Assembly: GCF_016307205.1 (NCBI RefSeq)
Contig: NZ_JAEIJD010000006.1
Location: 124,001 to 188,000, forward strand
Length of the DNA stretch: 64,000 nucleotides
Origin: Pontibaca salina
Lineage (GTDB): Bacteria; Pseudomonadota; Alphaproteobacteria; Rhodobacterales; Rhodobacteraceae
Direction: 5' to 3'
Shown piece after piece: positions 1 to 8,915 of this stretch; the first letter of the stretch is position 1; each line of letters begins with the position of its first letter. The position numbers and the translations under genes are program-made. The notes under the pieces were generated by a model. The model did not search any database and had not been told where the DNA came from. It saw nothing but the letters and a program-made list of their open reading frames with translations.

Positions 1-305
1 ATCGCCGTGCCATAACCGAAGACCAATCCACCCAATACTGCCGCCCAAGGGTTCCAGCCTTGGGCCAGATAAGCGGGTCCGGACGCGTCCAGCCAGCCGG
101 CCCAGATCAGGCTGAAGGTACCCAAAATCGCGACGCCAATAGCCACCCCCCACATGCGCAGGCGCAGATCGCTGCTGGAATAAAAGTAGTCTTCAAGGGC
201 GCCTAGCGTACAGAACCCTCCAAGGCGCGCTGCAAGGCCGAGTAGCCCGCCACTTAGGAGGCCTATAAGGGCTACGACCAGCGGCTCGCCCAATATTTCA
301 ATCAT
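1..305 (-). CDS. YeeE/YedE family membrane transporter, 5' part
   Basis: The first 101 codons of a minus-strand gene that runs off the left edge. The translation opens MIEILGEPLVVALIGLLSGG, a hydrophobic first membrane segment. It continues with FCTLGALEDY, a Cys-containing turn like that of YeeE/YedE (DUF395) proteins. A second membrane segment follows, then a third beginning with a Gly-rich LGGLVFGYGTA stretch typical of the family. Family members move sulfur compounds such as thiosulfate across the inner membrane. That would suit the sox genes elsewhere in the window, but the 3' part is missing, so the substrate is open. The start is the ATG at 305. Confidence 0.65.
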   Translation of the reverse strand, partial: MIEILGEPLVVALIGLLSGGLLGLAARLGGFCTLGALEDYFYSSSDLRLRMWGVAIGVAILGTFSLIWAGWLDASGPAYLAQGWNPWAAVLGGLVFGYGTA

Positions 306-637
306 GGATCTTCTCTGTCTTAGTGCCGATTAACCCGAACTTGTGATAAGCGCCATTCACGCGCCGATTCCGCAAGGGGACACTAGACCAAGTACAACCA
401 ATTGTCGCGTATGTGAAACGCTGTGCGGTAACAACTGAGAATGTTCGCGCCCAAGCCGGTGAACCCGCCAATCAATCCCATTTATCACCGAATCTGCCGG
501 CGCTCTGGAGGTGGAGGCAGTCCAGAATACCATGAAGATTGCGCAGTTGACGATTGGGTCGCATGACCTTGAGAACCTTACGTCACTTGGCCAGCAGATC
601 TTTCGACTGACGCGCCGGGATATGGAGAAATAGGCGT
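306..637. other. Intergenic stretch without a recognised gene
   Basis: This 332-bp stretch lies between the YeeE/YedE-like gene and folA. It holds a short plus-strand open frame at about 532-633 (MKIAQLTIGSHDLENL, then about 17 more residues) that also reads open upstream. This could be the tail of a decayed gene, but I do not recognise it. No clear terminator or promoter was seen. Confidence 0.4.
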
Positions 638-1117
638 CTAAGTCCGCCTCAGGTATTCATGCAAGCGGCAGGCCGGCTTGTCGCTCCGGAGCGGTTGCAC
701 ACTGATCGCGTCCCACGCGGTAAAATCGACCTTAGGGAAAAATGTGTCGGCATCGTCGATTTCGATGTCCACTTCGGAAATCAGCAGCCTGTGTGCCAGC
801 GGCAGCATCTCTTTGTAGATACGCGCGCCGCCAATACCGTAAATACGCCGGTGGCCTTGGCCGTGCGCAAGCTCAATAGCCGCCGTGATCGACGGAACCA
901 CGACCTCGGCAAGCTCTGGATCGGAGGAAACCACGATATTGAAGCGTCCGGCCAATGGCCGCACCGGCAGGCTATGCCACGTATTCCGCCCCATTATGAC
1001 CGCTCCGCCCAATGTTTCGCGCTGGAAAAACTTCAGATCTTCGGGAAGATGCCAAGGCATGACACCATCGCGACCGATGGCTCCGTTTCTGGCGCGCGCG
1101 ACAATAAGTGTAATCAT
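638..1117 (-). CDS. folA: Dihydrofolate reductase
   Basis: Reduces dihydrofolate to tetrahydrofolate with NADPH in the cytoplasm, serving thymidylate, purine and methionine synthesis. The 159-aa product has normal bacterial length. It shows the family start MITLIVARARNGAIGRDG, the substrate-site MPWHLPEDLKFF with the catalytic acidic residue near 27, the NADPH-site IMGRNTWHSL, and the later IYGIGGARIY loop. In many proteobacteria it lies directly after thymidylate synthase, and here the few bases upstream are a decayed thyA 3' end. The start ATG at 1117 gives the conserved N terminus. Confidence 0.95.
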   Translation of the reverse strand: MITLIVARARNGAIGRDGVMPWHLPEDLKFFQRETLGGAVIMGRNTWHSLPVRPLAGRFNIVVSSDPELAEVVVPSITAAIELAHGQGHRRIYGIGGARIYKEMLPLAHRLLISEVDIEIDDADTFFPKVDFTAWDAISVQPLRSDKPACRLHEYLRRT

Positions 1118-1120
1118 TAT

Positions 1121-1250
1121 TCAGACCGCTACTGGTGATGGGATTGTTGGATCAGGATCAAAGCCGTTGTTCTCGAAATCGTCATAACGGACGTCAAAGG
1201 TGATGGCACGTTACGTTTGATTCTCAAAGTCGACAGGGGCAAAAATTGCA
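1121..1250 (-). pseudogene. thyA: Thymidylate synthase 3' remnant
   Basis: Just upstream of folA on the same strand, the frame ending at 1121 reads ITFDVRYDDFENNGFDPDP and closes with a PVAV terminus. This closely follows the C-terminal end of ThyA (IFDYRFEDFEIEGYDPHP then APVAI in E. coli). A piece just upstream in another frame (LRIKRNVPS, about 1207-1233) resembles the preceding ThyA segment (LIIKRKPES), so one indel separates the two. Nothing further upstream resembles thyA. The gene has therefore been lost except for its last 40 or so codons. The identification is from motif recall, not a search. Confidence 0.6.
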
Positions 1251-1309
1251 ATCTTACGTATGGCGAAATCCGGCGAAAGGGATGGTATAACTAAAAACAG
1301 ATCGGAAAA

Positions 1310-1386
1310 TGGCGACCCGGGGAGGACTCGAACCCCCGACCAAGAGCTTAGAAGGCTCCTGCTCTATCCAGCTGAGCTACCGGGCC
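1310..1386 (-). tRNA. tRNA-Arg(TCT)
   Basis: The minus strand folds as a full tRNA: acceptor GGCCCGG pairing with CCGGGTC, D arm with AGCTCAGCTGGATAGAGC, anticodon loop CCTTCTAAG with anticodon TCT, T arm with GGTTCGAGTCC, discriminator G and an encoded CCA. Confidence 0.97.
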
Positions 1387-1605
1387 GTGCGCGTTCTACT
1401 ACCACCATGGTATAGGGGTTGGAAGGTGGAAAAAATGCAAAAAACACTCGGATTTATCCGCCCTTGAGCTTCACTTTGCCGGGCGGACTCAGGTCCGTTC
1501 CGGGCTGTTGGGTGCTTCGTATCTGTTCTCATCGTGCCGCTGAAAGCCGCGCCACCCTTGTCGGTTAACTTTACATTCCAGTTCCGGGCGATAGCCTTAG
1601 GTGCT

Positions 1606-2973
1606 TCAGCTGAGGCCGATCAGCGAAAGCGCCATGCCGAGTAACGCCGAGCCAACAAGGACCGTGACTGGACCCAGCCCGAAGCGAAGCACCGCTACAA
1701 GTGCAGCCAATACCATTGCCGCAGCCGCCAGATTCACCGTAGCCCAGACCGGCACATCAAGTTTCAGACCAAAGGCCGTGAGGGGGCGCATCTCGTCGAA
1801 AATCACGTGCAGGCCGAACCAGACGGCAAGGTTCAGGATGACGCCGACTACGGCTGCGGTAATCGCGGTCAGGGCGGCGGTCAGCAACGCGTTGCCCCGC
1901 AGCCGCTCGATGAAGGGAGCACCGAGGAAAATCCACAGGAAACAGGGCGTGAAGGTCACCCATGTTGTCAGAAGCCCGCCCAGCATTGCTGCAAGCAAAG
2001 GGGGCAAGCTGCCTGCTTCGCGGAAAGCGCCCATGAATCCGACGAACTGCGTCACCATGATGAGCGGTCCCGGCGTGGTTTCGGCCATGCCAAGCCCGTC
2101 CAACATCTCGCCCGGAGCAAGCCAGCCGTAGTTCTGCACCGCCTCCTGCGCGACATAGGCGAGCACCGCATAGGCACCCCCGAACGTCACCACGGCCATT
2201 ACGCTGAAGAAGCCTGCGATCTGGGCAAAGACATTGGCCGGACCCAAGCCTGCAAAGAGCATGGAGACCGGCGCCAGCCAGAGCACGAGGAACACCGCCG
2301 AGATGCGAAACGCCCAGCCACGGTTGACCTGCGTGTGCTCCGGCGACTCTTCACCCAGAAGCGTATCGGCGTCATCGACCATCTTCGCGCCCAGTTTGCC
2401 GTGGCCGCCGCCGGACTGAAACGCAGGCAGGCCTGCACGCGCACCGAAAAACCCGATCAGGCCCGCCCCCAGTATGATCAGCGGAAAGGGCACGGCGAAA
2501 CCGAAGATCGCCACGAATGATGCGGCGGCGATGGCGACCATCGCCCCATTTGTCAGAGCGCGCGCACCGATGCGGATGACCGCCTGCACGACGATGGCCA
2601 GCACCGCAGCCTTGAGCCCGAAAAACAGCGCCTCAACCGGCCCCACATTGCCATAGAGCGCATAGATCCAACTGAGCGCCATGATCGCCACGACGCCGGG
2701 AAGAACAAACAGGACGCCGGCAATGATGCCGCCAAGCGTGCGATGCATCAACCAGCCGATATAAACCGCGAGTTGCATTGCTTCTGGCCCCGGCAGCAGC
2801 ATGCAATAGTTAAGCGCATGGAGGAATCGCTTTTCCCCAAGCCAGCGTTGTTCCTCGACGAGGATGCGATGCATGAGTGCAATCTGTCCGGCGGGCCCGC
2901 CAAAGCTGAGCAGGCCGATGCGGGCCCAGATGCGGGTGGCCGCAGCCAGGGTTGGATATTCATGTTGCTGCAT
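1606..2973 (-). CDS. chrA: Chromate transporter, ChrA family
   Basis: Inner-membrane carrier of the CHR family, whose studied members export chromate. The 455-aa product has the long two-domain form. The N-terminal half carries FGGPAGQIALMHR, then MLLPGPEAMQLAVYIG. The C-terminal half repeats the plan with FGGAYAVLAYVAQEAV and TPGPLIMVTQFVGF. About ten to twelve hydrophobic segments are separated by a polar central linker (about residues 190-220). The paired FGG and PGP motifs are diagnostic. No chrB regulator is adjacent. A divergent DUF3422 gene starts 181 bp away. Confidence 0.93.
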   Translation of the reverse strand: MQQHEYPTLAAATRIWARIGLLSFGGPAGQIALMHRILVEEQRWLGEKRFLHALNYCMLLPGPEAMQLAVYIGWLMHRTLGGIIAGVLFVLPGVVAIMALSWIYALYGNVGPVEALFFGLKAAVLAIVVQAVIRIGARALTNGAMVAIAAASFVAIFGFAVPFPLIILGAGLIGFFGARAGLPAFQSGGGHGKLGAKMVDDADTLLGEESPEHTQVNRGWAFRISAVFLVLWLAPVSMLFAGLGPANVFAQIAGFFSVMAVVTFGGAYAVLAYVAQEAVQNYGWLAPGEMLDGLGMAETTPGPLIMVTQFVGFMGAFREAGSLPPLLAAMLGGLLTTWVTFTPCFLWIFLGAPFIERLRGNALLTAALTAITAAVVGVILNLAVWFGLHVIFDEMRPLTAFGLKLDVPVWATVNLAAAAMVLAALVAVLRFGLGPVTVLVGSALLGMALSLIGLS

Positions 2974-3154
2974 CAGTCTGCCTTTGGCTTATTGGTGGGC
3001 CAGGTGCGGATTCCTCGCCGGTATCCCGTACCCAGTGACAGAAGTCGAACTGGCGCTGTATCCCAGTTTCCAACTGAGGTGCAAAGCTGCCTTTGAACCG
3101 CCAGCATTAAGTCGTATCGGGGGAGTCCACCTCGTTCAATAACGAAAGATAGGA

Positions 3155-4432
3155 ATGGTCATCGTGATGGAACCGCAGCGCCCAATTGAAGAACCCGCGC
3201 CCAACTGGTCTTTTCACGACGATCGCGAGACGGTCGTGACGGAACCGCATGCGCGCCCATCGATCCCGGTCGGCCCGCAGGATCTGGTTTTGCACCTTGG
3301 CCTCAAGTGCGGGGAGGCCGCGCAACTGCGATTGTTCGAAATCCTTAAAATCGACCCAGAAACGATAAACGCGCGGCACTGGATGAAGCAATGTGCGGTG
3401 TTTCGCTCGAAAGTGGAACAGCACACCGAATTTACCTCGATCACACTCCTGTTTCCGCAAACGGGTGACGATGCAAGCTGGACCGGCCTTCTTGCGGAAA
3501 TAGCGGCTGTCAACGAGGTTGAGATCATCACCCTTACCAAAGTGGTGATGGAGGGGTCCTCTTGGAACGAAGATCCGTCTTCACCATCCGACAGACGGTA
3601 TTACGGCGGCACGATGCGCGGCGGGATGGCAGTCCGCTCTACGCTTATTCCGGACCGGGCGGGTTTTATCACTTATCACGTCCATTCTCCCGGTGGCACC
3701 CCAGAAGCAACCGGTCGGCGGGTCCAGCGCCTCATTGAAATGGAGACTTACCGGACATTATGCTTGCTGGGTTTGCCACTGGCGAGACGGACTGGTGACC
3801 GGCTTGCGCAAAACGAGAGTCGGCTGATCAACATCGTCAGATCCATGGGCGCTGAGGGTTCGGACGATGATGAGAGGCTTTTTGAAGCGCTCTCGCGCTT
3901 ACTGCAAAGCAGCAATGCAGAGCGCGCTTCGACACGGTACCGCTTTGCAGCCAGTCTCGCCTATTACAATCTGGTTCAGCACCGGTTGACCTCGCTGGAA
4001 GAGATGGAACTAGGCAGCTTGCAAACAATCACCGGCTTCGTCCGTTCCCGACTGGACCCGAGCATGGCCACCATCGAAAGCGTCGCGGAAAGGCAAAAAG
4101 TGCTGATCAATGATCTATCGCAAGCCTTATCGCTTTTGCGTACACGGATCGATCTGGGACTGAACCGGGACAATCAACAATTGTTGAAATCTCTCGATGC
4201 GCGCAACCGGCAACAGGTCTTGATTGCGCAAACCGTTGAGGGCCTGTCCGCAGTCGCTATTACCTATTATGCTGTCGGTCTGCTCTCTTATGTCCTGAGG
4301 GCGGTAGATCCTGTTATGCCGCCATATTTGCCGCACGCAATGCTCATCGCGATCTCGGTTCCGTTCGTTTTAGGAGCGGTTTGGATTTCACTCCACCGCA
4401 TGCGGGCCAGATGGGACAAACATTCGAAATAA
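3155..4432 (+). CDS. DUF3422 family membrane-anchored protein
   Basis: A 425-aa member of DUF3422, a proteobacterial family without an assigned reaction. The signature near the N terminus is present: HDDRETVVTEPHARPSIPV, where the family usually has N/T-E-x-H-A-R-P. A long charged middle part follows with RLQN-type heptads suggesting coiled coil (about residues 270-350). The C-terminal end has two membrane segments, about 365-388 (GLSAVAITYYAVGLLSYVL) and 393-415, so most of the protein probably faces one side of the inner membrane. Starts at 3155 or 3167 (both ATG) are possible. It is divergent from chrA. Confidence 0.85.
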   Translation: MVIVMEPQRPIEEPAPNWSFHDDRETVVTEPHARPSIPVGPQDLVLHLGLKCGEAAQLRLFEILKIDPETINARHWMKQCAVFRSKVEQHTEFTSITLLFPQTGDDASWTGLLAEIAAVNEVEIITLTKVVMEGSSWNEDPSSPSDRRYYGGTMRGGMAVRSTLIPDRAGFITYHVHSPGGTPEATGRRVQRLIEMETYRTLCLLGLPLARRTGDRLAQNESRLINIVRSMGAEGSDDDERLFEALSRLLQSSNAERASTRYRFAASLAYYNLVQHRLTSLEEMELGSLQTITGFVRSRLDPSMATIESVAERQKVLINDLSQALSLLRTRIDLGLNRDNQQLLKSLDARNRQQVLIAQTVEGLSAVAITYYAVGLLSYVLRAVDPVMPPYLPHAMLIAISVPFVLGAVWISLHRMRARWDKHSK

Positions 4433-4550
4433 AACAGTCATAGGTGATGGTTGCCATGGCTTGATCGGGCAGTCTTTCCACGGGAGCAGAAGTGGACGCA
4501 GGATTTCGGACCAGTTGCCAAGCTCTGGCGGCTGACGACGGAAGACCCCT

Positions 4551-4808
4551 ATGGCGACGCGGACACGCAATTCGGCTCAGTTCAAGGCTAATGTTGCGCT
4601 TGAGGCCATCCAGGCAGAATTGACGATGCCCGAACAGGCCAGGAAATACGGTATCCATCCAGCGACTATCGATGGCTGGACGGAGGTGGCGATTGAGAGC
4701 ATGGTGTCGGCGTTAAGCCGGAAGGCCGAGGTGGCACCGGCAATCCCGCAGAAAGATCGGGAGAAGCTGCATGTCCCGGTGCCCGGCTACATATGTTGGC
4801 TTGGGTAA
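4551..4808 (+). pseudogene. IS3-family OrfA transposase remnant
   Basis: The first about 74 codons match the helix-turn-helix OrfA of IS3-group elements (RNSAQFKANVALEAIQAEL, then ARKYGIHPATIDGW). After EKLH the frame leaves the family sequence and soon stops, and no OrfB follows. The element is therefore broken. It is the first of several IS scraps that run to about 11 kb. Confidence 0.7.
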
Positions 4809-5094
4809 GAGGGGGAGATTGGCCAGGTGGGGTGGAACACGATATTTGTTAATAGCCTCTAGCCTTACCCACAGGGCTGGAGGCAAAGCGCGGTGAGCAG
4901 AACCCACCCCGATCTTAGCGCCCGGCGACTATGCGCGTGGCTGTTGCTGGCACGCGCCAGCCGACTTTGGCGGCCGCGTGGTGAAGACGCCGAGACTCTG
5001 ACGTTCAAGGGAATCTTCGTCGAACAGGCAGTATCTCTGGCCAGGCGCTGCTTGCCCGCCTCTGGAATTCTTTCGAAGAAGTATAATAAAGGCT
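4809..5094. other. Non-coding, no recognised content
   Basis: Between two IS3-type scraps. Short open frames here have no family features I can name, and I see no regulatory element. Confidence 0.3.
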
Positions 5095-5339
5095 CACGCT
5101 GACCCTTTCACCCCTCCAGTGCATGTAAACTTGCTCTGCAGAGCCGCCAGTTCGATCTGACTATCATTTCGACCGAATGCTATTTGCGTATCTTGCGACG
5201 GATGCTCTTGACCAGCTTGTCTGCCGCGTCGTTTGATGATTCCGATATTCTGTCCGTCTTCGCCCCTTAAAGGCTGCGTTGATCCAGGCCCTTTGCAAGG
5301 ATGCATGAATTTCGAGCCGTTCATTTTAGCCAAACTCAT
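5095..5339 (-). pseudogene. IS3-family OrfA remnant (second subgroup)
   Basis: The minus strand reads SSNDAADKLVKSIRRKIRK, then a stop, then HSVEMIV. This is the N-terminal pattern of a different IS3-group OrfA (KAAAxxLVKxIRRKTRxxYSAEEKIRIV), with a nonsense codon and a loss of similarity soon after. A related scrap lies at about 19.43-19.54 kb and an OrfB piece, perhaps of the same group, near 10.1 kb. Confidence 0.5.
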
Positions 5340-5430
5340 TGATAGCGCTCAAAGGAAATGTACAAAACTACGACAGTTCCTGTTTCCCGTCTTGCAATAC
5401 CTGAACTGATCGTTCACATACCACGGCTAT

Positions 5431-5520
5431 GGAGCGGTGGCCGAGTGGTCGAAGGCGCACGCCTGGAAAGTGTGTAGGCGGGGAACCGTCTCGAGGGTTC
5501 GAATCCCTCTCGCTCCGCCA
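5431..5520 (+). tRNA. tRNA-Ser(GGA)
   Basis: A 90-nt class II tRNA: acceptor GGAGCGG pairing with CCGCTCC-type 3' arm, anticodon loop CTGGAAAG (anticodon GGA), a long variable arm, T arm GGGTTCGAATCCC and encoded CCA. The DNA after its 3' end resembles that after tRNA-Ser(CGA) at 48.2 kb, and decayed mobile DNA follows, as at tRNA integration sites. Confidence 0.97.
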
Positions 5521-5926
5521 TAATTGCCTGCTAGGTTGTTGTTTTTAAACAAAAGCCGAAAAGCCTATCCCCCTATATATCCCCCTGCATGAACCGGATT
5601 GCTTTGGACGGTGCTGGAGCACGACAGTGCTGTGATGATCTTGGGCAAGCCGGGGACTGCTCTTGATTGCCCGCTTAGCCAGCAAACGTCGGCTTCCCGG
5701 ATTTGACTGGATCTTCCAGCGATAGCCTCAGGCAGTTTCAACCGAAAAGTTGTAAATGTGGTGAAAGAGGAGCCGGTCGCCCGATGCACGCGGTCGGGCC
5801 GCTGGCGAGTAGGCGGGCTAAATCGGAGATTTTCTACATCCCTTTGGCCGCCAGTGCGGCTACGCGCATGACCCTATGGCCGCCGTGCGACTGATCAAAA
5901 ACGTCCTCTTTGGCGCTGCCGGCTGA
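5521..5926. other. Flank of tRNA-Ser(GGA), possible attachment-site remnant
   Basis: No gene is recognised. Bases 5536-5594 contain an AT-rich tract followed by two near copies of TATCCCCC (about 5575-5586) ending at an ATG. A similar arrangement follows tRNA-Ser(CGA) on the other strand at about 48.1 kb. The remaining 330 bp have only short meaningless frames. Confidence 0.35.
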
Positions 5927-5939
5927 TCATGCCAGGCAC

Positions 5940-6454
5940 TTCATCGACACTGACGCCGAGAAACGACGCCATATCCTCAACAAGGATGTCGCGCTCGGCG
6001 CGCAATGGGCCGACCCGTGTAGCCCTTCAGAGTGCGTAAGCCCTTGCGCATGCGCTTGAATCGGCGGGCATGGGCGTAGCGCCCCACCTGAGCCGTCAGC
6101 CGCGGTCCAAGCCGCGTAGCTCTGACGCAGGCCGATCCCCAGTTCTTGGGCCAGCGTGACGAGCCGTTGCCGGGCACGCTCATAGGGCCGGGTGTCAGTC
6201 GGATAGGCGATGTCTTTCTCCATCACCGTGGTATCTACGATCACCTTTTCAGAGCTTCGGTGATCGATGACACCGCTGGTACGACCCGCTTCAATCGTCT
6301 TGGTCAGAAGCCATTCATCGCCTTCCTCGCCGATCCGCGTGCGCCAACGTGTCAGCGCCTCGAGCCACACCAATTCGTGGCGTATATCGATCAAGTCGGT
6401 CAGCCGTGGCCGCAAAAGATCGTCCTGCTCAGTCTCTCGGGATTTGGCTCTCAT
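5940..6454 (-). pseudogene. IS5-family transposase remnant
   Basis: The minus-strand frame opens MRAKSRETEQDDLLRPRLTD, the N terminus of an IS5-type transposase. It jumps over an internal deletion to LTRWRTRIGEEGDEWLL and keeps KVIVDTTVMEKDIAYPTD, the first catalytic Asp region. After about residue 115 the family sequence continues in another frame (RLTAQVGRYAHARRFKRMRK, then TLKGYTGR), showing a frameshift. The 3' part is missing. The element is inactive. Confidence 0.75.
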
Positions 6455-6808
6455 CGCGGCACCACAAATTTCAGGGTTTCTGCGGCCAGCCTACCAAACC
6501 CTGCGAATCAAGAGCACCAAGACCCCGCAAAAACACATAGAATCAACGCCTCAATGGTTGTTCGGAGTCGACTGCAAAGAGGCGCGATGGCCACCAGCCA
6601 AGCCGCACGCGTAGCCCCAAGCATAGCTCCGCGTGCGGCCTCCTACTCCACTCGCTGGGCCACCACCTTCCGGAATTTCCTGATGGCAAAGAGACTTCGC
6701 GCCCATAGTCTGGCGCAATGTCGAACGGGCCTTGGACGGATGAAAAGAGCGGGTCGGCACGCGAACGTTAAGCGCGCACCGACCCAAACGCACGTTCAGC
6801 CCTGGCGG
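6455..6808. other. IS edge and unassigned sequence
   Basis: The first about 100 bp are probably the end of the IS5-type element. The rest, up to the amide hydrolase gene, contains an 80-codon minus-strand frame (6551-6793) with no recognisable motif, which I do not accept as a gene. Confidence 0.3.
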
Positions 6809-7882
6809 TTAATTCCCCGACATCCAGGCAATCGGTTCCGCCGGTTCAAACTCTGCCGAAACCTCTCCGGCGAGCCTCGTGTCGCGCCCCAGCGGAATGG
6901 TTCTTGTTCCGGACCCCTCAGAGAAGTCAATGCCATCCAGGTCCACCCAAAGGACGGATGGGTCAATCACAGACTCGAAGTACCACGTCTTGTTTTCTTG
7001 ATCAGCCACGGTCCGCCACAGCGTCATGGAAATGTTCGGATGATCGGGGTCTTTCATGCCTACCGGCACCCCAATCGCACGGATCAACGAGAAGGCCGCA
7101 GCGGTCGCCAGATCGTCGTCTTCATATTTCGGCGTGCTGCTCAACAGATAATCCGTGCGCACGAAGCGGTCTGCAGCATTGATGGTGCCGGGAAGAAATC
7201 GATTGCCGCCAATTGTTCTCCAATAGTTCACAAGACCCAATTGTTCATCGAAGACTGGTGAATTTGTCATCACTTTGTGGTCCCGACTGTGATGGATCTT
7301 GAGGGCACCGTCGATGTACTCGAAAATCGCAGAATCGCCACCCGCATCGGAAATCGAAAGATGCACGGCCGCTGCCTGGCCGTTGGGCAGGGTCGGTGCC
7401 ACGACAGTGAAGGGGTCGTCCTCCATAGCCACAACTGCCTCGGCCACGGTGGCGAAGTTGTCGAGAAAGTATTGATTCCACGCTCCGACCGACAAGGTCG
7501 GCTTCCCAGTTTCGGCCGCGTCGCCAAAATCAGATTCGGCGAGGTACAGAACATTGGCGACCAGTCCAGCCTCGTTCATGCCATCTGCATTTGCTGCATC
7601 GTAGAAGGATGCGAAGACCGATCCGTATTTGGATGTCCACGTGATCGGATTATCGCCGGCGCCGCCATTCTGCTCCATACCTCTGGGGTACACCCAGATT
7701 GCGGTGCGCGCGGTTGGGTCGTTCCAGTCCATCCCGCGCGCGGTTATGAAGTTGCCAGCGCCGGTTTCATAGACAAGACGTGTGCATGCCTTAGCGTGCT
7801 GCAATGGTGCGAGCGTCACCGCCATCAGGGCGCAGGCAGCTGTCTGCAAGACTCTTCGGTAGGTTCGGGGGCGGGTTTTCAT
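6809..7882 (-). CDS. Linear amide C-N hydrolase, choloylglycine hydrolase/penicillin V acylase family
   Basis: A secreted Ntn-hydrolase of 357 aa. Residues 1-32 form a signal peptide with a positive start (MKTRPRTYRR), a hydrophobic core and an AKA cleavage site. The mature protein would begin with Cys33 (CTRLVYETGAGNF), the N-terminal nucleophile of this family. Further family features are TARGMDWND (about 47-55), GMNEAGLVANVLYL (about 101-114), HLSISDAGGDSAIFEYIDG (about 173-191) and VMTNSPVFDEQL. Substrates in the family include bile-salt conjugates, penicillin V and N-acyl amides such as homoserine lactones. The substrate here is unknown. It stands alone among IS remnants. Confidence 0.88.
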   Translation of the reverse strand: MKTRPRTYRRVLQTAACALMAVTLAPLQHAKACTRLVYETGAGNFITARGMDWNDPTARTAIWVYPRGMEQNGGAGDNPITWTSKYGSVFASFYDAANADGMNEAGLVANVLYLAESDFGDAAETGKPTLSVGAWNQYFLDNFATVAEAVVAMEDDPFTVVAPTLPNGQAAAVHLSISDAGGDSAIFEYIDGALKIHHSRDHKVMTNSPVFDEQLGLVNYWRTIGGNRFLPGTINAADRFVRTDYLLSSTPKYEDDDLATAAAFSLIRAIGVPVGMKDPDHPNISMTLWRTVADQENKTWYFESVIDPSVLWVDLDGIDFSEGSGTRTIPLGRDTRLAGEVSAEFEPAEPIAWMSGN

Positions 7883-8240
7883 GATGCTTTCCTAATGAGG
7901 GAGTTCTGGATTCCGACTGAGAACTGACGGGTCGATCAGATAAGTTATAATATAATATTCGTAGGTCAATGCAGATAGCAACGAAGCCCCCCACGGGCGG
8001 CGCAAGCTGCGCGAGATTTTCGACCGCGCTGCCGTTCGTCGCGGTCCTGACCGATGTCTCGGTTGCTGACCAAGTAGTCGTTTTATCTGGGTCCGGCTCT
8101 GTTGCACAAATCGGGTGATGGCCAAGGCTCCCCTTTCCCGGACGGACTCATCCGACGGCTATCGTGACAGGTATGCCAAGTGCGGTATAGCCGTTCAGCA
8201 CGGCGATACGGACTTGCATTTCTGCAACCTGGCGGTCGAA
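7883..8240. other. Promoter region and IS edge
   Basis: Bases about 7936-7965 are strikingly AT-rich (ATAAGTTATAATATAATATT on the plus strand) and sit upstream of the minus-strand amide hydrolase, so they may hold its promoter. At 8094-8112 the sequence GGCTCTGTTGCACAAATCG resembles the terminal inverted repeat of several transposable elements. Confidence 0.35.
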
Positions 8241-8513
8241 GTTCGAAACACGACAGAGCCCGCGAACGGCGAACTCCGCGTCATCGGTATCGACGACTGG
8301 GCCTGGCGCAAGGGACAGAGATACGGCACGTTGATCTGCGATCTGGAGCGACGCCGGGTTGTCGACCTGCTGCCGGACCGGGAACCAGCCACGGTCGAGG
8401 CCTGGCTGCGTGACCGCCCCGGGATTGAGGTCGTGGCCCGTGACCGCAACGGCGGTTATCGCGGCGCCGTCGCGCGCGCCTTGCCGCAGGCGCTTCATCC
8501 TCTTGTCTTATGA
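8241..8513 (+). pseudogene. ISL3-family transposase fragment
   Basis: Internal piece of an ISL3-type DDE transposase. It carries the first catalytic block GIDDWAWRKGQRYGTLICDL, then RRRVVDLLPDREPATVEAWL and VVARDRNGGYRGAVARALPQA. Neither the N-terminal zinc-finger part nor the part after the second Asp is present, and the frame ends at 8513. It is a clear relic. Confidence 0.75.
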
Positions 8514-8615
8514 ATGAGGTGGTTCCTGTGCGAGATTGGAGCCACTGCCCGGCACGTCATTATGACGGGCAGTGGCGGAGGTCGGACCGTTCCCCTCTTG
8601 GCCGTTATGGGCCGT

Positions 8616-8824
8616 CTATGAGTATGGTCGCCCCCGCTTGGTAAGCTCCTTGCCTCGCCCAAATTGAGCGAAAAGGACCAAACCAAGCTGATCCTCAAGA
8701 CGCTTCATCTGCATACTAATTGTTGGTGCGCCATATTCAAACGCCCTACGGCTTCAGAGAAGTTGCCGGTTTCCGGAATGACCAGAAAACTGCGTAGTAA
8801 CATTAGATCAAGCACCCAATTCAT
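8616..8824 (-). pseudogene. LysR-type regulator N-terminal remnant, frameshifted
   Basis: From the ATG at 8824 the frame reads LDLMLLRSFLVIPETGNFSE and then AVGRLNMAH, a LysR winged-helix start. One missing base then shifts the frame, and the continuation TISMQMKRLEDQLGLVLF, GRGKELTKRG is found in the next frame until a stop at 8616. The 209-nt length (one short of 70 codons) fits a single-base deletion. The effector domain is absent. It is divergent from the haloacid dehalogenase gene, where an activator of that gene would be expected. Confidence 0.7.
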
Positions 8825-8915
8825 CAAACTCCTCGATGATTTCTTCAATATGTTTGTCTTTTTTATGATACGTAACGATTTATCTGTCTGGCAACACTGC
8901 CTTAAGGAGATTCCC

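Noticed and set aside
1601-2520. Plus-strand frames over the chromate transporter gene
   Set aside because: Shadows of chrA, whose membrane segments and paired motifs are clear on the minus strand.
6146-7261. 371-codon plus-strand frame
   Set aside because: It runs across an IS5 relic and the antisense strand of the amide hydrolase, so it cannot be one real gene.
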